Part shown: positions 20,930 through 31,434 of the stretch, piece after piece
Position numbering within the stretch: position 1 is the first letter of the stretch
Layout: every line of letters begins with the position of its first letter
NCBI GenBank assembly: GCA_935421135.1
Contig: OW285188.1
Coordinates: forward strand, 1,013,001 to 1,077,000
From: Bugulina stolonifera
Taxonomy: Eukaryota > Bryozoa > Gymnolaemata > Cheilostomatida > Bugulidae
DNA length: 64,000 bases
Reading direction: 5' to 3'
Program-made: the position numbers and the translations under genes
The notes under the pieces: generated by a model
Told to the model about the DNA's origin: nothing
The model's input: only the letters and a program-made list of their open reading frames with translations
Databases searched by the model: none

Positions 20930-22750
20930 ATGACTGTGAAGCAACTCCGCAGCAGGCTGGTCTACTATGGGATGCCGGCCAATGGCAAGAAGGAGGAGTT
21001 AAAACACCGCCTACTTGAGATGTTTGAGCACCGCCAAGCACAGATTGATGGCTGCGTTGAGTTGAAATCTAAAGTGGAGACAAATCCTACCAAAGAGACA
21101 GTACTAGGCTCTTTACATGAGGGGTTCTCCTATTCAGAAAGTAAACTCTCTCGTCAGCCTGCATACACCGACTCCCGTAACCATGAGAAGGCTGCTAAGA
21201 AAAAACGCAAAGCCGAGTTACAGAAGATGCTGAGGGAAATTGACAGCTCTAGGGACGAAGACTCATCAAGCGACGAGGAACCCCAGAAGTCTCGAAGAGC
21301 AGCTCAAGGTCACGAGAGCTACATGATGTTCGAAAAGTTACCCGCACCAACTCCACCTGTATTCAGTGGAAATATACTGGAATACAACGACTGGAAGGTA
21401 GCATTTGATGGACTGATCGGACACCTCCCTCTACAACCAACTCAGAAGTTTTATTACCTCAAACAGTATTTGAGCGGGAAAGCACTCAACGCCGTAAGCA
21501 GTTTCTTCTTAACAAACACGGAGAAAGCTTACATCAAAGCACGGAAACTACTGAAGGACAGATTTGGCGATCCGTATTTACTATGCAGAGAGATCCAAGG
21601 TAAGTTGAAAGCGTGGCCGAGGATAACGAACCGTGACAATGAAGGGCTGCGTGACTTCTCAGACTTCTTAGCCAAGTGCTTAACACTGAAAGAAGAAGTT
21701 CAGTCACTAAATTATTTAGACAACCTGTCAGAAATACTGGATTTGACCCAGAAACTGCCAGATTGGGTATCTAACAAGTGGAATGACAAGGCCTATGATT
21801 ACAGGGAGAAATGCAAAGACCACCCTGGATTTGAGTGGTTTGTCAAGTTCCTGCAAAAAGAGTCTGACAAAGCTTGCGACTCTGTATACTCTATGGCTGC
21901 ACTGAAGAAGACTGTTGACTCTAACACAAAAGGTGACAGCTATTTTAATTACAAAACAGAGAAGAAATCAACTGTGAAGAGGAACACAACAGACAAGCAG
22001 AACATCACACCACTTCTGAAAGAAAAAGGGGATGGCTGTTCATACTGCAAAACTGTGGGACACCATCTTCCTGACTGCACTGACTTCACTAGAATTCCTA
22101 TGGCTGAACGACAAAAATTCATCCAGACCAACAGATGGTGTTATGGATGTCTCGTTGAAAAGCATCGTTCTAGTGAGTGCAAGAAACGTGAATCATGTGC
22201 AGTTTGTTCGAAAGGGCATCCGACAGTGTTGCACAGAGAGGATAGACCAAAGAAATCAAAAGTCACTCCTGAGTTAACCAAGGACAAGGCAAACACTCAC
22301 AATACAGAATCTCGAAGGGTGGAGCTAACGAACTCCACAGACCAATACTGGTCTATGATAGTGCCGGTGTTTCTGTCAAGCAAAAGTAACCCCTCCAAGG
22401 AAGTTCTGACGTATGCTCTGTTAGACACGCAATCAGACACAACATTTGGTGTTTCAGAGATACTGGACAGAGTTAATGGAATATCTCATGACACACAGCT
22501 GAAACTCAGTACCATGACGTCCAGAGAGGAACACGTAACCAGCCGTGTTTATAGTGACTTACAAATTAGAGGCTACACAGGAAAGAAGACACTTGACCTA
22601 CCTCCGATTTATTCTCGCGATTACATACCTGTTACAGAATCGCACATACCAACTTATGAAAATGTAAAGCAAATAGAACATCTCAAACACATATCCCCTT
22701 TCATTCCTCCCAAGCTAGATTGTTGGATTTGGCCTACTTATAGACTATGA
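20930..22750 (+). CDS. gag: BEL/Pao gag and protease with N-terminal SAP-like motif
   Basis: The first ATG in the frame is 20930. The frame opens with 'TVKQLRSRLVYYGMPANG' and 'KKEELKHRLLEMF', a helix-turn-helix pattern like the SAP DNA-binding motif. A charged linker follows, then a BEL-type capsid region ('PPVFSGNILEYNDWKVAFDG', about residue 140; 'YLKQYLSGKAL'), then zinc knuckles ('CSYCKTVGHHLPDC', 'CYGCLVEKHRSSEC', 'CAVCSKGHPTVLH', about residues 365-440), then the protease with 'YALLDTQSDTTF' (about 505), where DTQS stands in place of the usual DSGS-like motif. The frame is lost at about 22720 by a shift and reaches a stop at 22750. It would form the particle and process it. Confidence 0.85.
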   Translation: MTVKQLRSRLVYYGMPANGKKEELKHRLLEMFEHRQAQIDGCVELKSKVETNPTKETVLGSLHEGFSYSESKLSRQPAYTDSRNHEKAAKKKRKAELQKMLREIDSSRDEDSSSDEEPQKSRRAAQGHESYMMFEKLPAPTPPVFSGNILEYNDWKVAFDGLIGHLPLQPTQKFYYLKQYLSGKALNAVSSFFLTNTEKAYIKARKLLKDRFGDPYLLCREIQGKLKAWPRITNRDNEGLRDFSDFLAKCLTLKEEVQSLNYLDNLSEILDLTQKLPDWVSNKWNDKAYDYREKCKDHPGFEWFVKFLQKESDKACDSVYSMAALKKTVDSNTKGDSYFNYKTEKKSTVKRNTTDKQNITPLLKEKGDGCSYCKTVGHHLPDCTDFTRIPMAERQKFIQTNRWCYGCLVEKHRSSECKKRESCAVCSKGHPTVLHREDRPKKSKVTPELTKDKANTHNTESRRVELTNSTDQYWSMIVPVFLSSKSNPSKEVLTYALLDTQSDTTFGVSEILDRVNGISHDTQLKLSTMTSREEHVTSRVYSDLQIRGYTGKKTLDLPPIYSRDYIPVTESHIPTYENVKQIEHLKHISPFIPPKLDCWIWPTYRL

Positions 22751-24449
22751 TTGCTCCCAAGCGTTGCTACCTAGACAGGTTGAAAGTGGAAGAGATGATG
22801 AGCCATATGCCATTAAGACAGACTTTTGTGAATTAGGAAAAGGTTGGGATGATGAACTACCAGATGAAATCAGAGCTCGGTGGCAAAACTGGAGAACCGG
22901 TATTATTACTCTCGAACAAGTAAAATTCCCGAGATGCACAAAACCTAAGGGATTTGGTGAAGCTACTGTTCAAGAGCTACATCATTTTGCTGACGCAAGT
23001 CAGTCTGGCTATGGATGCACTTCGTACTTGCGTCAGCTGAACAAGAAAGGTGATGTTTCATGCCGACTGCTGATGGCCAAAGCACGTGTAGCACCTTCCA
23101 AAATCACCACTATCCCACACTTGGAGTTACAAGCAGCAACTGTATCCACTCGTCTGAGCAAATTATTGAAACAGGAGAAGATACCTGCAACACAGGAGTT
23201 CTTTTACAGCGACTCTGAGATAGTATTAGGATACTTGACAAACGAGGCTAAAAGGTTTCACACATATGTGGCCAATTGCGTCCAGCAGATAAAGAACTAA
23301 ACCAATGGGTCTCAATGGAAGCATGCCCCAACTAATGATAATCCTGCAGACTTAGCTTCGCGCGGGACAACAGTAGAGGGACTACTCCAATCGATCTGGT
23401 TTTATGGACCAGCATTTCTTCACTCTGGAGTTGAATTTTCTCCGACAAGGTGTTCTATTGACTTTACACTGACAGCGGGAGATCCAGAAGTGAAATCAGC
23501 AACTGCTCACATCACACAGTCACAAGGACCAGCAAGAGCAACACTTGTAGACCGGTTAAAAAGATTTTCATCAGTGCATTCAGCAGTACGTGCAGTTGAA
23601 GTGCTAAGGAGACTGGCCAGACGATTTCAGCAAAATGGTGATACCTTCAAAATATGTCAGCTGACAAGAAATTACAGCAAAGCTAGTACAATCGTCATCA
23701 GAGTGTTTCAGAGAGAAGTCTACAGTGAAGAAATAGATATTTTAGCAGATGGTAGTCCCCTACCAAGGAAGAATCATCTCAACAAGTTGAATCCATTCCT
23801 AGACAATGATGGTGTGCTTAGAGTTGGCGGAAGGCTGTCTCAGGCTGTTGGACTCACAGATTCTACAAAACACCCAGTCGTTGTTCCTAGACAGAGTCAC
23901 CTTGCTATGTTGGTGATTGGTGATTGCCACAACTCGCATCGTCAAGGATGAGGAATAACAATGTCTTCCATACGCAACAAAGGATACTGGATAGTTGGGT
24001 GTACTGCTGCAGTGAAGTCTTTCATCTACCACTGTGTGATCTGTAGAAAATTGCGCCACAACCCTCTCCAACAGAAGATGGGTGAACTTCCTCAAATCAG
24101 AACTGAAGCGCCAGGTCCCTTCACACATACAGGCATGGACTGTTTTGGGCCGTTTCAGGTGAAGAATGGAAGACGTTACTGCAAAGTCTATGGAGTAGTA
24201 TTCACTTGTCTTGCATCAAGAGCAGTTCATCTTGAGATGCTCGATGACCTTAGCTCAGATTCATTCATAAATGCTCTGCGATCGCTAATATCTCTTCGCG
24301 GACAAGTGTCAACACTTGTGTCTGACCAAGGCACAAACTTCAAAGGAGCTTGTACTGAACTGAAGAAGGCTCTTGAAGAAATGGATGATGGTAAACTCAA
24401 AGACTTTGTTTCCCAGAACATGATTGACTACAGATTTAACCCACCTTGA
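22751..24449 (+). pseudogene. pol: BEL pol remnant: RNase H-like and integrase, reverse transcriptase missing
   Basis: After the frameshift the protease C-terminus ('LLPRQVESGRDDEPYAIKTD') runs, at about 22825, straight into sequence that normally follows the reverse transcriptase ('GKGWDDELPDEIRARWQNWR'). No YXDD motif or other part of that domain is present. Next come the RNase H-like region ('HHFADASQSGYGCTSYLR', 'IPHLELQAA', 'FYSDSEIVLGYL'), a stop at 23298, 'NDNPADLASRG', an integrase zinc region ('YHCVICRKLR'), a TGA at 23949, and the integrase core with two catalytic aspartates ('GMDCFGPFQV', 'LVSDQGTNFKG'). The match breaks off at 24447, before the expected catalytic glutamate. Confidence 0.85.
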
Positions 24450-25017
24450 GTGTATTCTCAACACCATGTTGACTAGGCTAACGCACCCACCAGATAGCAC
24501 AACTATGCGTGTATTTCTCTATGAAGCAATGGCTATTGTAAACAGCCGACCACTACCCAACCACACTTTGAATGACCCAACCTCACAGAGACCACTGACT
24601 CCTAATGATATCCTGATCATGAATACATCTGTGATGGTTCCATTACCTGGAAAATTTGATGATAGCTACCCAAAGAAGAGATGGCGTTACGTTCAGAGTC
24701 TATGTGGTATGTTCTGGAAACGATGGAGGGAAGAGTATCTCACTCAACTACAGGCACGTCAGAAGTGGCACTCACCCCGGCGCAACCTGAAGAAAGGAGA
24801 CCTGGTCATGATAAAGGAGGATAATGAACTCCATAGTAATTGGCCTGTAGGAGTGGTTGACAGTGTAAATCCTGGAGCTGATGGGCTAGTGAGGAGAGTA
24901 ATGATAGCTCTTAGTGCCACACTAGACTCTAAGGGAAAACGAGTTGGTGACTACCAGCTGCTAGAGAGACCGATACAAAAGGTGGTTCTGTTGATGGAAA
25001 ACTCTACAGACGTTTAA
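24450..25017 (+). pseudogene. pol: BEL integrase C-terminal part, different frame
   Basis: This continues the integrase in another frame after a small deletion: 'ECILNTMLTRLTHPPDSTTM', 'EAMAIVNSRPLPNH', then the C-terminal domain typical of BEL elements ('FWKRWREEYLTQLQARQKW', 'KKGDLVMIKEDNELHSNWP'). The residues around the catalytic glutamate, including the GG.WE-type motif, are absent at the junction (about 24445-24452). Stop at 25015-25017. Confidence 0.85.
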
Positions 25018-25451
25018 GATACGTAAGATTCCTAATTGTATATACATGTAGGTGTTATTTCTTTGTATTCTGTGCATATTTCGTTAACCGATTTGGTGTT
25101 CACATGTGGTGTTATCTTATTGCATGTACAGCAACATCCAAGTTTCAATTTTTTTTGTTGTTCTAAGATATGTACATATAAATCTTACTGTCTGTTTTTG
25201 CTACATTGTTATGTCGTTAGGTGATACATATCTGCTGTTTTGGTGCATAATCATTGAATCTGATGGTTTTCTAGTTTTTATGTGTATACATACCACATAC
25301 ATGTATGAGTCAGTAGTAATTTTTTATGCAATTATGGTACATTCTTATGAAAACCTCCCGTTATACATGTCTCATATCATTAGTCCTCAAATATTCACTT
25401 TGTTGGCTGTTCCTTAGTTGCTTGAGAAATTGGAGCAATTTCTGGGGGGTG
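25018..25451 (+). other. BEL 3' untranslated region with polypurine tract
   Basis: Non-coding and T-rich, ending in 'CTGGGGGGTG' right before the 3' LTR, which is the polypurine tract expected to prime plus-strand synthesis. Confidence 0.65.
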
Positions 25452-25882
25452 TGTAGTGAAACTATAACAGGTGCTCTTTGACGCAATGCGCCTGGCCATC
25501 TGGCTGAGTGCAGTTGCACCGTTGCGCTCTTTGACCCTTGACTTTGCGCCGGGCGCGGCGCGATGTATGGGCAGATTCGTCTGCTGCACAGTTTGTGTTT
25601 GACTCTTGGCGTAGACAGTTGAGTTTATTTTTGTATCTTAATCTAGTAAAACATGTATTTAAAGATTGAAAGGAAGCTAATAGGTAAGAAGCTAAAAGGA
25701 AGCTAACATTATTTGATTATAGTAATACTTTTTTTGTTATAACATACATGATGTTTTATTGTTGTTCCTTTTTTGTTTCCAGTCTTGACGGTGTCATTTT
25801 GCCAATAAGAATAATAAAACTTATTAAATAAAGATACCAGTGAAGATTCACGCTAAACCCAAGAATACACAGTTTTACTATA
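25452..25882 (+). repeat. BEL 3' LTR
   Basis: This 431 bp copy lacks the 16-base deletion seen in the 5' LTR and has the same length as the solo LTR at 11735. Confidence 0.95.
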
Positions 25883-25887
25883 GCTGG

Positions 25888-26345
25888 CGTTACGACCAAA
25901 TATGAAGGGCACACGAATCTGCCCTGGTCCCCCAGATGGAGACGAGGATGAAGGGCCAGTCCCGCAACAAGTACGCCGGATGCCCGAACCACCTCCTCTA
26001 GCAGTTGAGTCTCTCCCACCAGCTCCAGAACCTTTCTCTCCAACTTCTGAGCCTCAACCTCCAGTCCCCGAGCTTTTAACACAGACACCTGCAGATGTCC
26101 TACCTACCGAAGAAACTAGGAACGCCACTCCAAGAGAGACAGATAACCTTCCCCGGCGATCACAGCGCAACAGACGCTCCCCAGTTCGCTATGGTGACCT
26201 ATATCGCTACCAGTATTTGATGACCCCATCGAGTGACAAAAAGGCCGCTGAAGAAGAGGGCGAACTGATCTCATCTTTGAACCGAACCCTCCAGACACTA
26301 TATCGTACCCTTATAAACTTAACACTAGAGACACCTATGACCTAG
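25888..26345 (+). pseudogene. pol: gypsy pol tail beyond the BEL insertion
   Basis: This is the part of the gypsy element right of the insertion. Its open frame (ATG at 25902) is proline- and glutamate-rich and has a basic motif 'RRSQRNRRSPVRYGDLYRYQ' near residue 83, a pattern common at the C-terminus of Ty3/gypsy polyproteins. Counting one copy of the GCTGG duplication, the pol frame on the left is in register with this frame, so the insertion broke a continuous frame. Function of the tail is unknown. The frame ends in a TAG at 26343-26345, 13 bases before the 3' LTR. Confidence 0.8.
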
Positions 26346-26358
26346 TGTGAGGGGGCTG
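26346..26358 (+). promoter_or_regulatory. gypsy polypurine tract
   Basis: TGTGAGGGGGCTG lies immediately before the 3' LTR; its purine run GAGGGGG is the likely plus-strand primer. Confidence 0.6.
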
Positions 26359-27033
26359 TGTAATGGTACGCACAGTCGTCTCCTACACCTGACACCCATT
26401 ATTATGTGTGCTTACATGTATATATCTGCTTGCATTCTACCTTGTGTAACTTCTATATCATTGTATATACTTGTAAGATTATTACTAAGTCTTTATGTGC
26501 CTTTTATACCCATGTACAGAGGCCCGACCTCTCAGAATTACTTGATATTTATTTTGTACATGAATTGGATCATTATAAGCAACTTTTGTAAAACCCGACC
26601 CATTTTGGGTCGGCCGTCGGGCTTCCGGCGGCCATGTTGTTGCGCAACTTCCGGACGACCCTATGTCGTCTTTTCCCGACACTACGTCAGGCGGAAGTCC
26701 TTATACTATATAAAGGGCATTGTTTCACTGTTCATTGTCTCAGTCTTCACTTGGCTTTCAATAAAGACACATCTATACTTGATACAGAGACTTTCACTTC
26801 CTTTTGTCAGGTCAGTCGCTTAGCGAACCGCCTACTAGGTCGGATCACTCTCTTTCAACGTATAGTCTGAAGGTCAGACTTGGGACCAGATGGGTCGTCT
26901 CTGATAGGTATTGGGCTACTGAGACCGCTCGATCTTTCATGTACTGAGAAGGCCTAGCACCACTCATAGGTACTTCAGTTTTGGGTCGGTAGTCGTCCAA
27001 GGACGACCGCACGAAATACCAGAAACCATTACA
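26359..27033 (+). repeat. gypsy 3' LTR
   Basis: 675 bp, 15 differences from the 5' LTR by hand count. TATATAAA at 26707-26714 and AATAAA at 26760-26765. Confidence 0.95.
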
Positions 27034-27037
27034 ATAT

Positions 27038-27599
27038 GTTTGAAGGTAGCATTTGGTAGCTAGTTAGCGGCACAACATATTGAGTGCCTGGATATGTACA
27101 TGTATTATTTTAGTACTGTAGCTAAAGTATGTTTTTGCCTCCAGGCTATATATAGAATAACTAGGCCACAACAAATGTATAGGCACATAGAAAAAAATTA
27201 TATTCGTTTTAAATAAATTGCAGCGTGGCCAGATAAAATACTGGACCTACAAAACAGGCAGCTACTTACTACTGCCAGCTAAAAAAAAGCCCAGAAAAAT
27301 TCAAAAACATGCACAAGTTACCCTACAGCTATATTAGTAGATTTTTGATATCATTTATTTACTACTGCACTCTTTCTATGCAAACAGTTTGAATTCAAGG
27401 AACTTCTCTATATGACAAAGCAAACAGTTGCGTCTTCATAACAAAGCGGCGTTCAAATCATTATTGAATAGTGCTAGCTGTTTAAGTGCGGGAAAGAGGG
27501 CACAACTCTACTTATAGTAGCACAAATGCAACAAACCTAAATAAGAGAGGCTGCATTGAACATAGAGGTAAACCCCACATCATAACCCCTTTAGTGTAA
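27038..27599. other. Non-coding stretch
   Basis: No gene or known repeat was recognised between the gypsy 3' end and the next LTR element. Confidence 0.4.
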
Positions 27600-27787
27600 T
27601 TAGGACTGATAAACAAAGAGCAGTGGTCATTCAGGCATAGTAGTGCACATATTGGTAGTCCCCAATTATTGATTACTTTGGTAAGGCCGTTGGTGGTTGT
27701 GGTGCAGCTGAGTCGTCTGCATACATCTCCAACATTGGTGGCAGAGGTGGGATTGGGGAATCCTGAATGGCTAAAGCACTGTAACAA

Positions 27788-28656
27788 TGTCGAGGAAGAA
27801 ACCAAAGAGTGAATGCACTAGAAAGACGCTCGCAGTAGGAGGCGGAGATATCAACAGACTAGTGATGGCTGTCGATTGCTTGTTGCTATAACCCTGTCCA
27901 GTAGCACAGGTCGTTAAGGCCACATGTTTTGAAAGAACCAGTGACATTGAGTTCTTCAATCGCCAGTTCCAGGCTGCTGCAGATGCCAACAACTGGGACT
28001 GGGCCGCCATTTCTCTGTATTTCTGGGAATTTCTCAAGGAAGGAGCCAAAGACTGTGGTCGTCCAAAGACCACAGTAGGGATCCTAGCATCCCTTAGAGC
28101 CAGGTTTGGCGTGTCACCCAAAAAGGCGCGTCTATACCTGGGCCAGATCAGAAACAATGACCAAACCGATCATTGCAGAAACATGCAACCGAATTACAGA
28201 GGCTGGTAGATAACTATGGTGTACGGGATGTTGCCCAAGGCACATAAGAAAACCCCGTCCCTAGAATCATTCACACAAATGCTAGGAAACAACTACCTAC
28301 AGAGGCACCTTTTGACAGTAGGGGCAAGAGACCTGAAGACAGCTGTATGGGCAGGTGATGAATATTTACAATCTGTACAGTCCGGATGTGCCAGGATGGC
28401 CAGGGAGATGGATGCCTCCGCCGTGAGAGTGGTGGACGCCCTGGTAAAGGAGTTAAAGAACGTGGAAGCCGCCGTCATTGATGGACGACCAGATGTAAGA
28501 AGGGAGATGCAAAGGTTTACTCAGATGACAAAACAGCTCACTAGGGAAGTGGCCGAGCTGGAGGAGGAGCCAGCGAACCGTGCCAGTTACCGTAAGGTGC
28601 TTCACCCACAGGTTCAGGTGGGCAAGATGCGACGGGCGATAGCACAGTTCACATGA
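27788..28656 (+). pseudogene. gag: gypsy gag remnant
   Basis: A first frame with stops contains 'FFNRQFQAAADANNWDWAAI' and 'LRARFGVSPKKARLYL', the capsid pattern of gypsy gag. A second, intact frame (28216-28656) continues with 'SFTQMLGNNYLQRHLLTVGA' and 'AVWAGDEYLQSVQ'. Its C-terminal half is charged and likely coiled. Early stops near 27889 and 28209 break the reading. Confidence 0.7.
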
Positions 28657-28688
28657 GATAAATAGACAGAGACAGAGGTCAGTTCAGA

Positions 28689-28985
28689 ATGAGGCCGGCA
28701 GGGCAAGTACCCAGAACCAAAGAACTAGTACAACGACCTAACATGCGGGGAGACCGGCAGAGAGCTGACCGAGTGGTAGAATCAGATGGTGGGTCAGAGT
28801 ATACGCTATCCGAGATCACGCTGACCGCCATTGTTCCGGATGAGCCAGGATTGCCGTCAGCAAGGATGGAGTCACCACTTCTTGCAGCAACAGAAATAAA
28901 GGAAGAACTTGTTGAAGATGAGCCAACAAAGCACCAGCAGAGTAATAGGGGGTTGAGTAAAGTTCCCCTCGCCCACTGTGTTTGA
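28689..28985 (+). pseudogene. gypsy 3' tail frame
   Basis: The start 'MRPAGQVPRTKELVQ' resembles the stretch 'PMGQIPGTRELV' just before the BEL insertion in the larger gypsy element (near 19096-19130). This frame therefore seems to be the post-integrase tail, joined to gag by a large internal deletion. No other domain was recognised. Confidence 0.55.
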
Positions 28986-29596
28986 ACGACCCCATCGAGA
29001 GACCAAGCTACTCACTTAATATAAGGACTATCAATGCCATGGTGCTGTACAGCTGATAGAGGAAAGCAAGGAGCCCCAGGAGCTGGTTGAATTAGTTGGA
29101 CCCCCAGGGTAACTAATGGAAAGCCATGGCTCCTAAACTATAATAGTCCTCAGGCAACTAATAATAGACTACTTGAAGCTTAGTATGTAATAGTATCTGC
29201 AATTAATTATAGTTTTAGCATTATTGGCTGTTCCTGGTGTGAGCAGCCTTGTTATTAATGTAAACGACCCTATTATTATTGTAAAGGGACACCTGTCCAT
29301 CTCCATTGTTTTCACTCTACTTTATGCTTGCATACTGTACAAATCGCTATTCAATACACTATTTTACACTTGGATGAGCCTGGAGTAGTGCGGATTAACT
29401 AATATTGATAAGCAAAGAGCAGTGGCCATTCTGGCATGATAGTGCACACACACTGTAGGTAGTCCGTGGTCATTGATTACTTTGCTAAGGCCGTTGGTGG
29501 TTGTGGTGTGTCTGGGTCGTCTGCACACATCCACAACATACATGTCAATAAACAACATACAACTGTAGTTTTTGGCATTAGTTTCACATGGGGATA

Positions 29597-29700
29597 TCGT
29601 CTGTCTACCAGGTGAATCATGAGAATGCTATAATATCTGTCTACCAGGTGAACCATGGGGATGGTAAATCTGTCTACCAGATGAACCATGGGGATTCAGA
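29597..29700. repeat. Short minisatellite, 33-36 bp unit, three copies
   Basis: 'TCTGTCTACCAG.TGAA.CATG' recurs at about 29599, 29636 and 29669. Both period lengths are multiples of three, so frames through it show peptide repeats. Confidence 0.75.
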
Positions 29701-29904
29701 TATTTATAGACCAACCTGGCCTGTGGTAATCATTGTGCTTATTATAAACATAGGACTACTACATGTACTATAAGTAACTTGAAGTAAAAAAAATTCTGAT
29801 GGTATTTGCTTTAATTAATTTATGACGGTAGTCTTTCTGACTTAGAAAAGTGAGAGTGATGATTTGGATATGGATACATCAACACTAAATATTAAGCACA
29901 ACAA

Positions 29905-29962
29905 GTGAAGGATGTTAGGGGTTTGGCCATTTTTTCAATGTATATAATGATGTATTTTTAAA
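29905..29962. repeat. SINE family 1 tail fragment
   Basis: 'GGATGTTAGGGGTTTGGCCA' and the following AT-rich part match the outer end of the inverted SINE pair at 8607 onward. Confidence 0.6.
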
Positions 29963-31430
29963 GTACTACTGAAATCATGCTTTTTCATGTAGCAATTATG
30001 TTATATAGGTTATTATTTTTCCATATATACCACAAAAATCCATATAACATAATCAGTTTGTTTGTTTTTTGCAAATGGAGAACACTGCAATCTCTCATTC
30101 TGCCATATTGAGTTACAAAGGATGTAAACTTTGTTTACTCTGTAACTGTGGAAACCAAATGGAAGTTGTTACATAGCAAAGCCTAGCCAATTAAATTAGT
30201 GTGGTTAATTGAGCTGAAATTCCAGCATAGGTAGTGGGTGGGCATAGGAATGGGTGTTCTCATCTAATCTGCTATTCCAAGTCTAGGCTTCAAACAGAAA
30301 CTTGGATCTAGTTAATCCCTGTGTCTTTGGTAAAATTTTGCTTGTTACAACAGAGTACCTCAGTTCTGCCATGTGTTCTTGCTTTATGTACTTTTGCTTA
30401 CTACAGCATGTGGCCCCAACTGATGTATGCCACACTTACACCACTCTCAATTGGCTTGAATAACTTGCATTACTTCCTACCCCTCCAATGAAATATTTAT
30501 TTGTGTTAGAGTGCAGTGCATTTTAATATACAGTAATACAATGCATGCACGTAGTAATGCATGTACATACTGATACTGTATTAGACCATAACGTACATTG
30601 TATATAATGTTATTATATACATGTAGTTATACTATATGGATACTGTGATTATAATTATGGTAATACATTATAACATATTATAGTCTATCTAGTATATGCT
30701 ACAAAATGTATATACTATATAGTATCTACTCTATATTTTCATACAAGTACTACGGTATATCTGTACCTACATGTACATCTGCACCTACATGTACATCTCT
30801 GTACCTACATGTACATGATTTGTATTAATAAGTAATATGGTTGAACATATTTATAATCTCAAACAAGTCTGGATGTACATCTAGGTCTATATAACAATTA
30901 TTACATGCATAATATTATATTGCCAGTCTGGTAATTTAAATATTAAAGTTATTTTGCATGTGTACAATTGTGTTATACTAACAATATCCGCAGAAGTATT
31001 ATATTACTACAACATAGCCATAGCCCTCAACAAGCTTTGATCAGCAACTAAAGGAATTTTGTCTCAATATCCTCACTCATAGCTTCCTTTGCTTGCCCTG
31101 CATGTACTGCATTACTCAATGGCTGGTCATATTATTGAGAAAACCATAGGATTACATAAGCCAAATAATTACAGAAGGCTAGTAGCTGTGAGATTGCAGT
31201 GTAAGTATGGGGCACCTGGTAACTCCCCTACACAGGACTATAATTAGACGTCATACAGGATGTGGACAACACCCCTGTAACTTAGGACTTCCTTTTCCAG
31301 AACCCACTTTTTGTGATGATTCTATATGCTGGCATATCCCAGCCCAAATTATTTTCAGAGTCTTGATGAAGTGAATATAGCAGCCTCAGGGCTTAAAGTA
31401 TAGATAGACCAAACAAAATATTATCATTTT
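29963..31430. other. AT-rich intergenic or intronic stretch
   Basis: Contains repeated CCTACATGTACATCT motifs at about 30765-30815 and dense TACATGTA words. A minus-strand coding-like scrap ending '...EAMSEDIETKFL' (about 31060-31100) follows possible acceptors but is not in phase with the Flattop exon at 31640. No firm gene. Confidence 0.35.
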
Positions 31431-31434
31431 TGTA

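Larger units (their letters stand above)
19127..25882 (+). mobile_element. BEL/Pao retrotransposon nested in the gypsy element
   Basis: LTRs of 415 bp (19127-19541) and 431 bp (25452-25882) flank a BEL-type interior. The 5-base repeat GCTGG borders it (19122-19126, 25883-25887; AGCTGG if one base is shared). The LTRs differ at 6 substitutions plus a 16-base deletion in the 5' copy after 'GCGCGATGT'. The interior has gag-protease, an RNase H-like region and integrase, but no reverse transcriptase, so it could move only with help, and its integrase is also broken. Two solo LTRs of the family lie at 3522 and 11735. Confidence 0.95.
13835..27033 (+). mobile_element. Nearly full-length Ty3/gypsy retrotransposon, interrupted by a BEL/Pao element
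   Basis: It has two 675 bp LTRs (13835-14509, 26359-27033) with TGTAATGG...CCATTACA ends, a tRNA-Leu primer site, gag-protease and pol frames, a 3' tail frame and a G-rich polypurine tract. The 4-base repeat ATAT borders it (13831-13834, 27034-27037). The two LTRs differ at 15 of 675 positions by hand count. Without the BEL insertion the element would be about 6.4 kb. The pol order (protease, reverse transcriptase, RNase H, integrase) is that of Ty3/gypsy. Confidence 0.95.
27600..29538 (+). mobile_element. Deleted, non-autonomous gypsy element
   Basis: A partial 5' LTR (about 27600-27734) and a 3' LTR (start uncertain, ending 29538) share 'CTAAGGCCGTTGGTGGTTGTGG'-like sequence and end CCAACA/CCACAACA. 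A primer site TGGTGGCAGAGGTGGGATT at 27736-27754 has one mismatch to the tRNA-Leu site of the gypsy element at 14511. Inside are a gag remnant and a 3' tail frame with nothing between them: no protease, reverse transcriptase or integrase. The same LTR family underlies the fragments at 12166 and 13772. Confidence 0.75.

Noticed and set aside
30760..30830. CRISPR-like array of CCTACATGTACATCT units
   Set aside because: Three adjacent short units without spacers in animal DNA; TACATGTA is a common word throughout this window.
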